Assembly: GCA_034401795.1 (NCBI GenBank)
Contig: CM067374.1
Location: forward strand, 133,942,300 to 134,006,299
Length of the DNA stretch: 64,000 nucleotides
Direction of reading: 5' to 3'
Source: Chaetoderma sp. LZ-2023a
Lineage: Eukaryota > Mollusca > Caudofoveata > Chaetodermatida > Chaetodermatidae
In this document: positions 33,782 through 43,519 of the stretch, in pieces
How positions within the stretch are numbered: the first letter of the stretch is position 1
How the letters are laid out: the number at the start of each line of letters is the position of its first letter
The notes under the pieces: model-generated
Database searches by the model: none
Told to the model about the DNA's origin: nothing
The model's input: only the letters and a program-made list of their open reading frames with translations
Translations under genes and position numbers: made by a program

Positions 33782-36718
33782 TTATTTTTTCAAAATCGAC
33801 AAGGCGAGAGGATTAGAGGTGTCACGGAGATAATGGTCTGTAAAACTTGACTCACAGTGCCACTGAGCCACCGACATAATATCATCCACAGGGACCCCAT
33901 TAAATAGGGCCGTGGATGTCACTACGCCGCGGACACTGTGAGCCTTGGCCACGTCAACCTGCTTCCCGGTGGCGGATTTATGGCAAAACTGAATGCATTC
34001 CACAATCCACCTGGAAATGGTGTCCTTAGAAGCCCTGCCATGGGGTTCAATATATGACAACCATAACGCTGACTGGTCGGTGCGCCACTCCGCCGTACGT
34101 TGTTTGTACCGGCGCAGCGCCCGGACGGGACACCATGCTTTAGAATTAGGATCATATCTAGTTAAAGCAGGCAAAATAATAGGTTGACCTGGATATTTCA
34201 ACGACTGATTTTTAGCCAAGAAATTAATCCTAGGTAGCAGCTTAAGGCCTTCCCCTGAAACCACAAAACGGTCATCCTCGGCTGATAAGGCATGAATTTC
34301 ACTCCTACGCCTAGCCGAGGCCGCAGCAATTAAAAACACAGTCTTCAGTGTTAATAGTTTCATAGAAATGGAACTAAGTGGTTCAAAAGGCTTATCACCT
34401 AGTACTTGAAGCACTAGCAATAAACTCCAAGACGGAATCACAGGTGGATTCCTTGGTCTTAGATTGCCCATGCCTTTAATTAATACATTTAATGTATTTA
34501 CTTCATCACTTCCCCTCTTAGCCAAGCAAGGAATAACAGACATTAATGCTGATTTATAACCAGCAATAGAGTTAGGCTTGAGGCTATAGGCATCATAGAG
34601 GTGACAGAGGAAATCAGCTACTACTTGAATAGATGAATCCATTGGATCAATACATCTTTTTGAGCACCATTCTGCAAATCTGTTGATTTTATAATTATAT
34701 GCTCTGGAGGTTGACCCCCTCCTGGCTTTGGCCATAAACATGGCTGCTTGCTCAGAAAAGCCCTCCTTAATTCTAGATTCCTTGACAACATCCACGCAGT
34801 CAATCTGAACATTGACGGATTGTTCTGAAGGGCCTTGCCCTGGAAGATAATATCGTCCATCAGAGGCAGAGGAACCGGATTGCAGACCAGAAGGTCCAGC
34901 AGATCCGTATACCATGATCGGCTTGGCCAATCCGGGGCGATCAGAAGCACTTGGCATTCCTCTTGTCTGATTTTCTGAAGAATTTTTGGAATCAGGATTG
35001 CTGGAGGGAATGCGTATGCATACATTCTCCCCCAGCTGATAGCTAACGCATCTGTTGCGAAAGCGCTTGGATCCGGAATCGGAGAGACGTACGTCGTCAT
35101 CTTCGCATTCTTCTTCGTTGCGAACAAATCGATGTTGGGTTTCCCCCAATGGTCGAACAGACGATCCGCCACACATTGATTTAGTTGCCATTCCGTGGGT
35201 AAAACACTCATCCTTCGGCTCAATGAGTCTGCTAGCAGGTTTAACCTTCCCGGAATATGAACTGCTTTCAAGGTAATCTGGTGATCCAGACACCAACAAA
35301 GCAGTTTCCATGTCATCATACAGAGACTGGGCGACTTCGTTCCGCCCTGGCGGTTTATGTAAGTCACAACTGTTGAGTTGTCTGAACGAATAAGAACAAT
35401 CTTGCCCTGAACTTTCTGTAAGAAATGTTCCAGGCCCAGGACTACTGCTTTTAGCTCCAGTAGATTTATATGTTCCTTTGACTGTTCCAGATTCCAAAGC
35501 CCTGATATCGTGGACTCTTCCAGGCAAGCTCCCCAGCCCTCCATCGATGCATCTGTATACACAGTCACCTGAGGGTGGGGAGGGGTTAGCAAAACCCCCG
35601 GCAAGAGATTCTCTGTATTCAACCACCATTGCAGGTGGTGAATGAGAGGCGCCAACACTGACACATTCGAGTCCAGCGAACCTGTACTCTGGGTCCATTG
35701 TGTCATGAGAAATAACTGGATCGGCCGCCTGCGTAAGGCGGCCTGAGGAATGACTGGTTCCAATGAAACCATCAACCCCAGCATTCTCAAGTAAACCCGT
35801 GCCAGGACATGACGACTGTCGCACACTGACTGAATTAATGAGATGAGTTTCTGAACTCTCTCCTGAGTAGGATAAACATATCCTGTCTCTAGATCGAAGA
35901 ACATCCCCAGGTAAACAAACTTCTGGGATGGAGTCAGCTCTGATTTTGGGAAATTGATCATCCAGCCTAAGTCTGTGAGAGTTTTCAAAACAATCTCCAG
36001 ATTGGCCGACAAACTTTCCCGGGTGTGCGCTTTCAACAGCCAGTCGTCTATGTACGTGTGGACTGCTATGCTTCTCCTGCGGAGGTATGCTGTGATCGCA
36101 AGAACCACACGGGTGAAAACCCGAGGAGCCGTGGAAATTCCGAAGGGCAACACCCTGAATTCCCACTGTCTGCCCTGGAATGCAAATCTCAGGAAGCGAC
36201 AGAAACTCCCGTGGATGGGGATGTGGAAATAAGCGTCCTTCAAATCTATCGACGCCGTCCACATCCCCCTCTCCAACCCCGCCAACACCGAGCGCACCAT
36301 TTCCATCTTGAAACTGGGCGTCTCGATGAACTTGTTCAATGGCTTGAGGTTGAGAATCGGTCTCCACCCTCCGGTGCGTTTTGTTACTAAGAACAGGGTT
36401 GAATAGAAGCCCGGACACCTTTGTGCCGGCTGAATAGCTCCTTTTTGTACGAGGGAATTTATCTCCTCCTCGATACACAACCTTTGCTCTGGATCTCTCG
36501 GAATGGGAGTCCAGACTGGCACTAGAGACAGTCGCGACGGCGGGCCTGTCATCCACTCTGGATGATACCCGACGGAAAGCCATCGCAAGACTAAACGGTC
36601 CTGAGTTAACCGTTCCCACTCTTGCATGTGGTCGGCTAGCCGGCCTCCCACCGGTCCACCTAGGGACCGCGGTGGACACAAGGCATGCAAGAGCGGCACT
36701 GTCTCCGTCGCCATACAC
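33782..36718 (-). CDS. DIRS tyrosine recombinase (978-codon open frame; recombinase in the C-terminal third)
   Basis: The recognisable protein is about residues 645-978. It has a helical SAM-like N-terminal domain (SRAYNYKINRFAEWCSKRCI near 665-690) and a catalytic domain with SARRRSEIHAL (Arg 803-805), KAHSVRGVV (His 927, Arg 930), QWH (953-954) and DHYLRD (Tyr 963), the R..H-x-x-R..Y set of tyrosine recombinases. It would cut and rejoin DNA to integrate a circular copy. Upstream, the same frame is open across the whole RT gene in another frame; that part resembles nothing and translation may start internally. The frame differs from RT/RNase H, as is common in DIRS elements. Confidence 0.92.
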   Translation of the reverse strand: MYGDGDSAALACLVSTAVPRWTGGRPASRPHARVGTVNSGPFSLAMAFRRVSSRVDDRPAVATVSSASLDSHSERSRAKVVYRGGDKFPRTKRSYSAGTKVSGLLFNPVLSNKTHRRVETDSQPQAIEQVHRDAQFQDGNGALGVGGVGEGDVDGVDRFEGRLFPHPHPREFLSLPEICIPGQTVGIQGVALRNFHGSSGFHPCGSCDHSIPPQEKHSSPHVHRRLAVESAHPGKFVGQSGDCFENSHRLRLDDQFPKIRADSIPEVCLPGDVLRSRDRICLSYSGESSETHLINSVSVRQSSCPGTGLLENAGVDGFIGTSHSSGRLTQAADPVISHDTMDPEYRFAGLECVSVGASHSPPAMVVEYRESLAGGFANPSPPSGDCVYRCIDGGLGSLPGRVHDIRALESGTVKGTYKSTGAKSSSPGPGTFLTESSGQDCSYSFRQLNSCDLHKPPGRNEVAQSLYDDMETALLVSGSPDYLESSSYSGKVKPASRLIEPKDECFTHGMATKSMCGGSSVRPLGETQHRFVRNEEECEDDDVRLSDSGSKRFRNRCVSYQLGENVCIRIPSSNPDSKNSSENQTRGMPSASDRPGLAKPIMVYGSAGPSGLQSGSSASDGRYYLPGQGPSEQSVNVQIDCVDVVKESRIKEGFSEQAAMFMAKARRGSTSRAYNYKINRFAEWCSKRCIDPMDSSIQVVADFLCHLYDAYSLKPNSIAGYKSALMSVIPCLAKRGSDEVNTLNVLIKGMGNLRPRNPPVIPSWSLLLVLQVLGDKPFEPLSSISMKLLTLKTVFLIAAASARRRSEIHALSAEDDRFVVSGEGLKLLPRINFLAKNQSLKYPGQPIILPALTRYDPNSKAWCPVRALRRYKQRTAEWRTDQSALWLSYIEPHGRASKDTISRWIVECIQFCHKSATGKQVDVAKAHSVRGVVTSTALFNGVPVDDIMSVAQWHCESSFTDHYLRDTSNPLALSILKK

Positions 36719-36807
36719 ACCGGAGTGGTTCTTACCGCGGTAAGCGTCCTGTCAGGACCGATAACCACGCCCAGATCCTCGCGCGCCCCGCCCCGCCCCG
36801 CGCGCAC
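34621..36807 (-). CDS. DIRS reverse transcriptase / RNase H
   Basis: A 728-residue frame. RT motifs: GWRPILNLKPLNKFI (147-161), IDLKDAYFHIP (187-197), VLPFGISTAPRVFT (219-232) and the active-site YIDD (252-255). RNase H: VYTDASMEGWGACLE (416-430), LLELKAV (449-455), SDNSTVV (475-481) and HIPGRLNLLADSLSR (517-531). Past it, LLIAPDWPSRSWY (621-633) recalls the methyltransferase-like tail of many DIRS elements (inference). It copies element RNA into DNA. The first 70 or so residues are Arg/Gly-rich and the true start is uncertain. Confidence 0.95.
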   Translation of the reverse strand: MRAGRGGAREDLGVVIGPDRTLTAVRTTPVCMATETVPLLHALCPPRSLGGPVGGRLADHMQEWERLTQDRLVLRWLSVGYHPEWMTGPPSRLSLVPVWTPIPRDPEQRLCIEEEINSLVQKGAIQPAQRCPGFYSTLFLVTKRTGGWRPILNLKPLNKFIETPSFKMEMVRSVLAGLERGMWTASIDLKDAYFHIPIHGSFCRFLRFAFQGRQWEFRVLPFGISTAPRVFTRVVLAITAYLRRRSIAVHTYIDDWLLKAHTRESLSANLEIVLKTLTDLGWMINFPKSELTPSQKFVYLGMFFDLETGYVYPTQERVQKLISLIQSVCDSRHVLARVYLRMLGLMVSLEPVIPQAALRRRPIQLFLMTQWTQSTGSLDSNVSVLAPLIHHLQWWLNTENLLPGVLLTPPHPQVTVYTDASMEGWGACLEESTISGLWNLEQSKEHINLLELKAVVLGLEHFLQKVQGKIVLIRSDNSTVVTYINRQGGTKSPSLCMMTWKLLCWCLDHQITLKAVHIPGRLNLLADSLSRRMSVLPTEWQLNQCVADRLFDHWGKPNIDLFATKKNAKMTTYVSPIPDPSAFATDALAISWGRMYAYAFPPAILIPKILQKIRQEECQVLLIAPDWPSRSWYTDLLDLLVCNPVPLPLMDDIIFQGKALQNNPSMFRLTAWMLSRNLELRRAFLSKQPCLWPKPGGGQPPEHIIIKSTDLQNGAQKDVLIQWIHLFK

Positions 36808-37350
36808 CTTGGTGCGCGGGCGGCTGCCTGGCTGACGGCGCCTGAGGAACCTGCGCCCCCCCTCGCTGCTGGCCGAATCGCACGCGGCCGAGGCCGACGC
36901 TGCGACGGTGGCTGGCCTCTGACTTGGCCAGCACCACCTCGAGCCTGCAGGGGACGATACGCAGGGGCTGCGGCGCGAACGTTAGCACGACGCAGCACCT
37001 CAAACTGCTCGCGCAGCGCCCTCTGGTTATTCACCAGGGTGACCGTCTCCTGGAGGTGGCGACATCCCTCACCTCCAAAAAGACCAGGACCCGTCATAGG
37101 CGTACGGAGTAGCCTATTGTACAGGTCCTGAGACGGGCACAGATTGTCCAGGGCAAACGTGCGTCTTGCCCGGACACTCCTGGTCACCGCCCGAGTCATA
37201 CAGTCCAGCGCCAGGTTAATACCATCCTGGATGGCTCGCTGGACCGTGACCGGGCTTGGCTGGCGCGATGCGGATGCCGTTACTACCCCCTGTAACAGCT
37301 GGGAGACGTGGGACAGAGCGGCAATCGAAGCCCTCCCACTCTCCTCCGCA
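36732..37350 (-). CDS. DIRS gag-like ORF, C-terminal part in shifted frame
   Basis: This continues the gag frame after a one-base insertion near 37352-37360. HVSQLLQGVVTASASRQP, CPSQDLYNRLLRTPM and LQETVTLVNNQRALREQFEV match the old copy (HVSQLLQGVVTDSASCQA and so on). The C-terminus is Arg/Gly/Pro-rich (RGGAGQVRGQPPSQRRPRPR), consistent with nucleic-acid binding. Confidence 0.8.
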
Positions 37351-38820
37351 TCACGCAAACGCGGTATTCGCCGAACGCAACGCGTTCGAACACAAGACCC
37401 CCGTGTCAGAACGGGAGCCTGGCCGCGCATCCTCACCCAAAGCCGCGCGGTCATCCACGCTGGGCTTGGGTACCACACCGTACCGCTGGTAATCCAGGGG
37501 CACGATGCGACAACGCCTGGCCACCTCGCGAGGGGCCTTCGCGAGACGTCCACTCGAGTTAATGGACGACTCCGCCGCCTTGAACATGTCAACGACATGC
37601 TCCGCCAGCGGCAGAGAAGGCATAGCGTTAGCAGTCGGTTTCCCAGCTAACCACGGCCTGTGGTCACGCTGGCTAGGCGACTGCTCCACGGGCAGATCAG
37701 GCCTAACGCTCACCAACCACTGGCAAGCGTCAGACCAATCCTCCTCCGTAGCAAGACGGGGTCCTTCGTCTTCCTCCTGAGCGCAAGCAGCAGAGCTTGA
37801 CGGCGGGTACGCTGATACACCTGGCAAGCCAGGGAAAACATGCGGGCCTGATAGCACCGGCATGACAATATCACTGGTTTGACCAGGAGCAGGCACCGTG
37901 GCAGAGCGCGGGGTATATACCGCCCCACCACGGGCCCGGCCAGCACCAGCAACACCCTCGGCAAGCCGAGGTATGCGGTACCGCTGGCCATCAGCAGCGC
38001 CCTGGGCCACCACCTGAGCTGCGGACTCTACTCCAGGGTGAGTAAAACCGTGGAAGAAGCCGCCTGTATTCCCCGCGAGGGGTGCACAAACGTCTTCATC
38101 CATGTCCACGTCGTCAGACGGCGACCCTAGCAGGTAATCCTCATCACCCTGGTCAGAAAGATTAGACCCCGGGTCAGCAAAGAGAGCTAACCCGGGCTGA
38201 CCAGGAACGGTGCCATAGGAGGTACTGGCCACCGCGGCGTGCGGATACCCCTGGACTGATAAGCAGCCCGCGGGTTCCAGCGACAACCGTCCACGGTCCC
38301 CTCTCGGCGCGGCAATAAGCCTGCTGCCAGGGTCGTGGAACGCCCCCTCTAATGGGGCCACCTCTGAATCGTCGAACAACGGAAGCGGTCTAAGGAAAAC
38401 CGATCCAGAGGCGGGGATTACCTGCTCCGAAGCCGATGATGAGGACAGTAAAGGATTTGGTCCAGGAAGCATGCCACGAAGCAACCCTGGAACCAAATCC
38501 TTTATTGTCCTCTTCATCTCTCCCAACATCTCGGTCCGGAAGGCCTCCATATCCACCGCGGACGAGACCTTCCCCTTACCCTTCCTACTTACAACCTCTC
38601 GTTTCCGCTTCTTCTTCTTCTCCTCCTCTACCACCTTGTCCGTCGCCTGTAAGCAGCACAAGAATTCGGACATTAACTCGCCCCCCCAGTGCTTACATAT
38701 GTCACAATTAACCAAGGGACCACAAGGGCTACATTGATAGCACAGATGAGGCCAGAACTTTTCATGTAGAAAACGTCCACAGGACGCGCAACCCGGTCCC
38801 TGAAACAGGGCAAAGGACAA
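37351..38820 (-). CDS. DIRS gag-like ORF, N-terminal 489 residues
   Basis: The N-terminus has a Cys-rich module (CASC, CYQC, CGPLVNCDIC, residues about 11-42), probably zinc-binding. A Lys-rich stretch (EEEKKKKRKREVVSRKGKGK) and a conserved helix (EMKRTIKDLVPGLLRGMLPG) follow, then acidic low-complexity sequence. The old copy shares the helix and the ARRCRI-x9-YG-VPKPS block. The frame ends prematurely at ANTAFA-stop. By position it should be the structural protein; I see no classical gag fold motif. Confidence 0.85.
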   Translation of the reverse strand: MSFALFQGPGCASCGRFLHEKFWPHLCYQCSPCGPLVNCDICKHWGGELMSEFLCCLQATDKVVEEEKKKKRKREVVSRKGKGKVSSAVDMEAFRTEMLGEMKRTIKDLVPGLLRGMLPGPNPLLSSSSASEQVIPASGSVFLRPLPLFDDSEVAPLEGAFHDPGSRLIAAPRGDRGRLSLEPAGCLSVQGYPHAAVASTSYGTVPGQPGLALFADPGSNLSDQGDEDYLLGSPSDDVDMDEDVCAPLAGNTGGFFHGFTHPGVESAAQVVAQGAADGQRYRIPRLAEGVAGAGRARGGAVYTPRSATVPAPGQTSDIVMPVLSGPHVFPGLPGVSAYPPSSSAACAQEEDEGPRLATEEDWSDACQWLVSVRPDLPVEQSPSQRDHRPWLAGKPTANAMPSLPLAEHVVDMFKAAESSINSSGRLAKAPREVARRCRIVPLDYQRYGVVPKPSVDDRAALGEDARPGSRSDTGVLCSNALRSANTAFA

Positions 38821-39710
38821 GGAGTATGAGCAAACTAGTTAAGCTTAGACACTCAAACCAACTCAAAGAGAAGGAAAACGATCATAAAGATCAATATACA
38901 TCAGAAACCAGCATAGCGACTTGAATTGCTGATAAATACATAGCCAGGCTGATTATGACGTCATTAATCCCGTGACAGGAAAAATTCGATCCCAACAAAA
39001 CATCCAAGTGCAAGGACGAATTGTATGCTGAATGGATACGTCGACTACACAACCATCAGATACATATAGATAACTCTTTTCTGGCAAAAATGTTAATTAT
39101 CTCCCTTTGCTTGTTTACTATAATTAACATCACCACATTATCAATAACTAGATACCTGACGCTTTGTATAGACAAACCATCCAACGTGACGAACCGGAGA
39201 ACTCCACCATCTGCACGCCTCTTAACTCTCTCCACCTCATGGGGAAGGAATTGGATCAAGAGGGCAAAGTGAGAAGACCTTTATACTAGGCCTCCAACTC
39301 ACTGGACATAATTTTTCATTTGGTTAGATAACCTAACAGTATTAGTAGGAAATGGAACCATGGTGGAGAGAAAACTAACTCTCTGCTGCTGTGACGTCAC
39401 CACCTAGCGTCATACAGACCTGTGGACATAAACAGAAAGAGAAATTAGCCTTAGGTAGCACCGAGTTGACATAAACCAACTAACCAAGGCGCTTATCACG
39501 GTAAACGCGAGTCCCGGAAACACAATACACCGGGAAGAAAACTCGCTAATTTTACTAGAAGTCACCTGATTTAAAGGTCCTAAGTCCTCCTTTGGCGAAG
39601 TGTTCCTTCCTGCCATCCAAAAAAGTGACTATCACTCCAAAATAACACCACTTAAACAGTTTAAGAATAAGAAAAAGCTTTTGCACAAAAAGACATGTGT
39701 GATCTCTCTG
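38821..39710. other. 5' untranslated part of DIRS copy 2
   Basis: No coding frame. It corresponds to 3620-4845 of the old copy, which additionally received a SINE. Confidence 0.5.
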
Positions 39711-39902
39711 CCAATAATCTAGCAAAGAGGTAGTGCTAGTCTGCGCATGCGCGGTGGTGGGGCTGGCATCCGCCAGACTACGCTCTGACTCCCTGCCCAG
39801 TAGGGGCACCTAACTGTTTTAAATCTGAGTGTTTATTGAGTGAAAGCCAATATTTAGCAATATCAAAAGTATTAGGGAGGTAAGTATACTCTTGAAGTGA
39901 AA
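39711..39902. repeat. Right terminal repeat of DIRS copy 2 (5' end of element)
   Basis: Inverse of 32906-33081, from GCCAATAATCTAGCAAAGAG through GCGCATGCGCGGTGG to GGGAGGTAAGTATACTCTTG, ending at AAGTGAAA. The terminal tip is present again in the internal complementary region. Confidence 0.93.
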
Positions 39903-39956
39903 ACACACACACACACACACACACACATCATAAGCACAATACACTATTCATATTAT

Positions 39957-40009
<53 letters not shown>

Positions 40010-40028
40010 ACACACACATCATGAGCAC

Positions 40029-40089
<61 letters not shown>

Positions 40090-40090
40090 A
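39903..40090. repeat. (CA)n microsatellite with embedded repeated phrase
   Basis: Three CA blocks separated by copies of AGCACAATACACTATTCATA. It directly adjoins the DIRS right end. Confidence 0.95.
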
Positions 40091-40173
40091 TGAGCACAAT
40101 ACACTATTCATATTATGGGACAAGGTAATAATAAATACTATATAACTGACAGAATACAACGGATTATACAAAC

Positions 40174-40256
40174 CTCTTCAGCCTCAAAATTAGCCACATC
40201 CCAGTCATAGTCAATCTCGGCTTGCCTACGCTTCCAAAACTCGTGAAAGAACGTCG
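40174..40256 (-). CDS. Anoctamin, visible exon 2
   Basis: The 83-bp exon completes an Ala codon and encodes TFFHEFWKRRQAEIDYDWDV then ANFEAEE. W-x-FxEFWKRR-x-EIDYDWD is a TMEM16 hallmark just after helix 2. Acceptor CATTTTAG/CGAC and donor GAAGAG/GTTTGT. Confidence 0.97.
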
Positions 40257-40319
40257 CTAAAATGAAATATCAGCCATTTAACTATCTGACAATAATTTTA
40301 ATAGGCAATAACGCTGGAC

Positions 40320-40425
40320 CTGATGAATATTTTGAAAACAATCTGACTGAAAGTTGTTGGTGGATTAGCCGCTTAACCACCAACAACTTTCAGTCAAATT
40401 GTTTTCAAAATATTCAACAGGTCCA
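40320..40425. repeat. Family-A-like foldback hairpin
   Basis: GAATATTTTGAAAACAATCT, GAAAGTTGTTGGTGG and their inverted partners (CCACCAACAACTTTC, CAAATTGTTTTCAAAATATT), with GTCCAG/CTGGAC ends. The arms are nearly perfect. Confidence 0.9.
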
Positions 40426-40486
40426 GAGTTAACCCCTCTTGTGTTTCACTAACGCAGTAAAGCGCTCAAAAGACTATTTATTTCTA

Positions 40487-40808
40487 TTAACCATTTAATT
40501 GCCAATACTTTTCTAGGAAATTTTGATTTCTGCAGCCAAAGATAATTTTTGTAACTTTATAATGAAAATTTACAAAAAATTAATTTCTGTTATCCTTCAA
40601 ATGGACATTCATCAAAAGTGTAATGGTCACGAAAATTCAAATTTCTGCTTAACCAGTGTCCAAATTGCAGACCAAGAAGAGTATTTTGACAATTTACCTA
40701 GGGTTAATGAGCCAGTCATTCCAGTGGTAAATTTTCAAAAAATATTGTCTTAGCCTGCATCACAGCAGCGGTCGTTTTTTTTTACCAATTTGACAATTAA
40801 AAGGTTAA
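40487..40808. mobile_element. Family-B TTAA-flanked MITE
   Basis: TTAA-CCATTTAATTGCC and TTTGACAATTAAAAGG-TTAA. The inner sequence has diverged and part of it is duplicated. Confidence 0.75.
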
Positions 40809-41088
40809 GTTGCCACAAGAGGGGCTAAACCCCACTGAAAATGTAATCTGCAGAAATTCAGCAGGAAGAATTGATGGTCAGAGCCATAGTTATCAATAAA
40901 TGGCTTCAGCAGCGGTGTTGAGAAATGTAGATTTGCAGACAAAGAGAAGTCTATTTTTGAGAACTTAGCACTAGACAGCAATATCTTCCAACACAAGGTG
41001 TTCAAAACATTCAACAGCACCGTTTTAGTTTGTTTTGGAAACATGTTAAGTTATTTCTGAACTATACAGTATAATTATATACACTTAC

Positions 41089-41276
41089 CCCATATAACCA
41101 TGAAGGCAGCAAATGCCACTGTAGCGTAATTATCAAAGAGGTACGTGAACCTGGCATAAGTGCAGCTTAGCGACAGACGCCAATACGGACAAATCACATC
41201 ACACATCGGACACATAATTAAATCACCCGACCGCGACATGTCGCCGCCCTCAGCAGAGCCATCACAGATCTCCTGA
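41089..41276 (-). CDS. Anoctamin, visible exon 1 (extracellular Cys loop and helix 2)
   Basis: The 188-bp exon encodes QEICDGSAEGGDMSRSGDLI, then MCPMCDVICPYWRLSLSCTY and ARFTYLFDNYATVAFAAFMV + IW. The four-Cys pattern EIC..MCP-x-CD-x2-C..SC with LFDN-ATV-FA-FM--W is diagnostic of TMEM16 proteins. Acceptor TTATTTTCAG/TCAG and donor TATGGG/GTAAGT. It starts in phase 2, so at least one further coding exon precedes it; I could not find that exon to the right. Confidence 0.97.
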
Positions 41277-41405
41277 CTGAAAATAAGCATGATTATGCAG
41301 GAGAAATTATTCATGATTATTCGATTATTTAATTTTTTATCATATAAATTAACGATTCAACAACTAATCGAGATTTTCCATTAAATCACGTAATTGTGCA
41401 AGCCT

Positions 41406-42316
41406 ACCGTAAAAATTCGACTAAAGGACGCAGTTTTTTGGTCAAAATACATCTACTAGAAAGGGGTGTGTGTCCTATAATCGAGAACATGCCTTCCACA
41501 CATTTTTGGGTCAAAAATTTTCTTAAAAATTCACAGATTATACCACGGAAATTGAACTAAATGTTACCCTAGACAATTCGCGCCGCCTGACGACTATGTT
41601 TAATGTATACTCCAAAAACACCAAGCGGAAGTGAAATTATTAAATTGGGCCGCCTAAATATTGCTTATTCTTTAATACATATCACTTATTACATCAAAAT
41701 TAATCCAGAATTTGACATAAAATGGCGTCGAGAAAAGATATGTGTATAAATCACGTGATTCGCCTCCAATCGCAAAAGATCTTTATTCTAATTAGAGCGA
41801 GTACTCGGATCTAAATATTCTGGACTCGGAAATTGCTATATATCATCATTGCACAATAGGAACTGAATGTTCCCGTACCCGTTTGATAACCAACTCCCGT
41901 TAACGCTTAAGATTACACAGCGCCTCCAATCACAAAAGAGCCAGATAACCAACTCCTGTTAGCGCATAAGATCACACAGCGCCTCCAAATGCAAAAGAGC
42001 CATTACAATCTGTTTCTATCATATTTTATGCCAAAATTAGATTGATTTTGATGTAATAAACAATCTTTATTGAAGATACACGATATTTAGGCGGTCCTAT
42101 TTAATAATTTCTCTTCCACCATGATAATTTAATCATGCATTAAACAAAGCGCTGAATGATGGTTATTTTTTATACCAATTTTCGTTTTTTTAAAGGTACA
42201 TTTTTTCTAAATTTAACAGCGTCTTATACTTGATTTTAAGTTTTTTGGGCGGATTTTGGTCAAATTTGGGACAGCGTCCTATATTCGAGGGCGGCCTTTA
42301 GTCGAGAAATTACGGT
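41406..42316. mobile_element. Non-autonomous DNA transposon with TACCGTAA-type ends
   Basis: The left end TACCGTAAAAATTCGACTAA, then AGGACGC, is inverted at the right end as GCGGCCTTTAGTCGAGAAAT + TACGGTA. Inner repeats GGGCCGCCTAAATATTGC and CGATATTTAGGCGGTCC also face each other. A triplicated module (GCGCCTCCAATCNCAAAAGA) lies inside. No transposase frame is present. Confidence 0.8.
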
Positions 42317-42349
42317 AATTACATGCCATGCTGGGGATCAGATGTCAAA

Positions 42350-43519
42350 CATGACCTCCACATACATCACACATTGCACATCACACAGCAAGTGCCATGC
42401 ATCACACGTCACATGCCATGCATCACACGTCACATGGTATGCATCACACATCACACACCATGCATCACACATCACACGCCGTGCATCACACACCATAAAT
42501 CACACACCTTATATTACACATGACATGTCATGCATCACACGCCATGGATAACACATCACATGCCATGCATCACACACCATGAATCACACACCTTACATTA
42601 CACATGACACATCATGCATCACACGACATGGATAACACATCACATGTCATGCATAACACATCACACACCATGGATGATATGCACCACACACCATGCATCA
42701 CACATCACACACCATGGATACACATCACACACCATGCATTACACTTCACCCACCATGCATCACACACCATGCATCACACATCACACACCATGCATCACAC
42801 GTCACACACCATGCATAACACATCACACACCATGGATACACATCACACACCATGCATCACACATCACACACCATGCATCACTCACCATGGATACACATCA
42901 CATGCCATGCATCACACATCACACACCATGCATTACACATCACACACCATGCATCACACCGCACACACCATGGATAACACATCACACACCATGCATCACA
43001 CATCACACACCATGGATACACATCACACACCATGCATTACGCATCACACAACATGCAAAACACATCACACACCACAGATAACACATCACACACCATGCAT
43101 TACACATCACACACCATGGATAACACATCACACACCATGGATAACACTTCACAACCATGGATAACACATCACACACCATGCATCACACATCACACACCAT
43201 GGATACGCATTACACACCATGCATTATGCATCACACACCATGAATTACACATTACACACCATGGATACACATCACACACCATGCATCACACATCGCACAC
43301 CATGGATAACACATCACACACCATGGATACACATCACACACCATGCATTATGCATCACACACCATGCATTACACATCACACACTATGGATACACATTACA
43401 CACCATGCATTACACATCACACACCATGCATCACACATCACACACCATGGATACACATCACACAAAATGCATTACACATCTCACACACACCATGCATTAC
43501 ACATCAACATCGTCGTGTC
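42350..43519. repeat. CATCACACACCATG-type satellite array running into the gap
   Basis: Hierarchical array of short units (CACACCATGCATCACACATC, CACCATGGATACACATCA), higher-order about 35-60 bp. All frames are His/Thr/Met-rich and open, giving false ORFs on the plus strand. Confidence 0.95.

Larger units (their letters stand above)
32866..39902 (-). mobile_element. DIRS-type tyrosine-recombinase retrotransposon, copy 2, nearly complete
   Basis: A 7.0-kb element bounded by inverted terminal repeats with an internal complementary region, coding for gag-like, RT/RNase H and tyrosine recombinase proteins. This is the canonical DIRS arrangement; the group integrates through a recombinase and circular intermediate rather than a DDE integrase. 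No target-site duplication is visible, as expected. It sits in the intron between anoctamin exons 2 and 3 in the same orientation as the gene. Apart from a single-base insertion in gag its frames are open, so it is recent. Confidence 0.95.
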
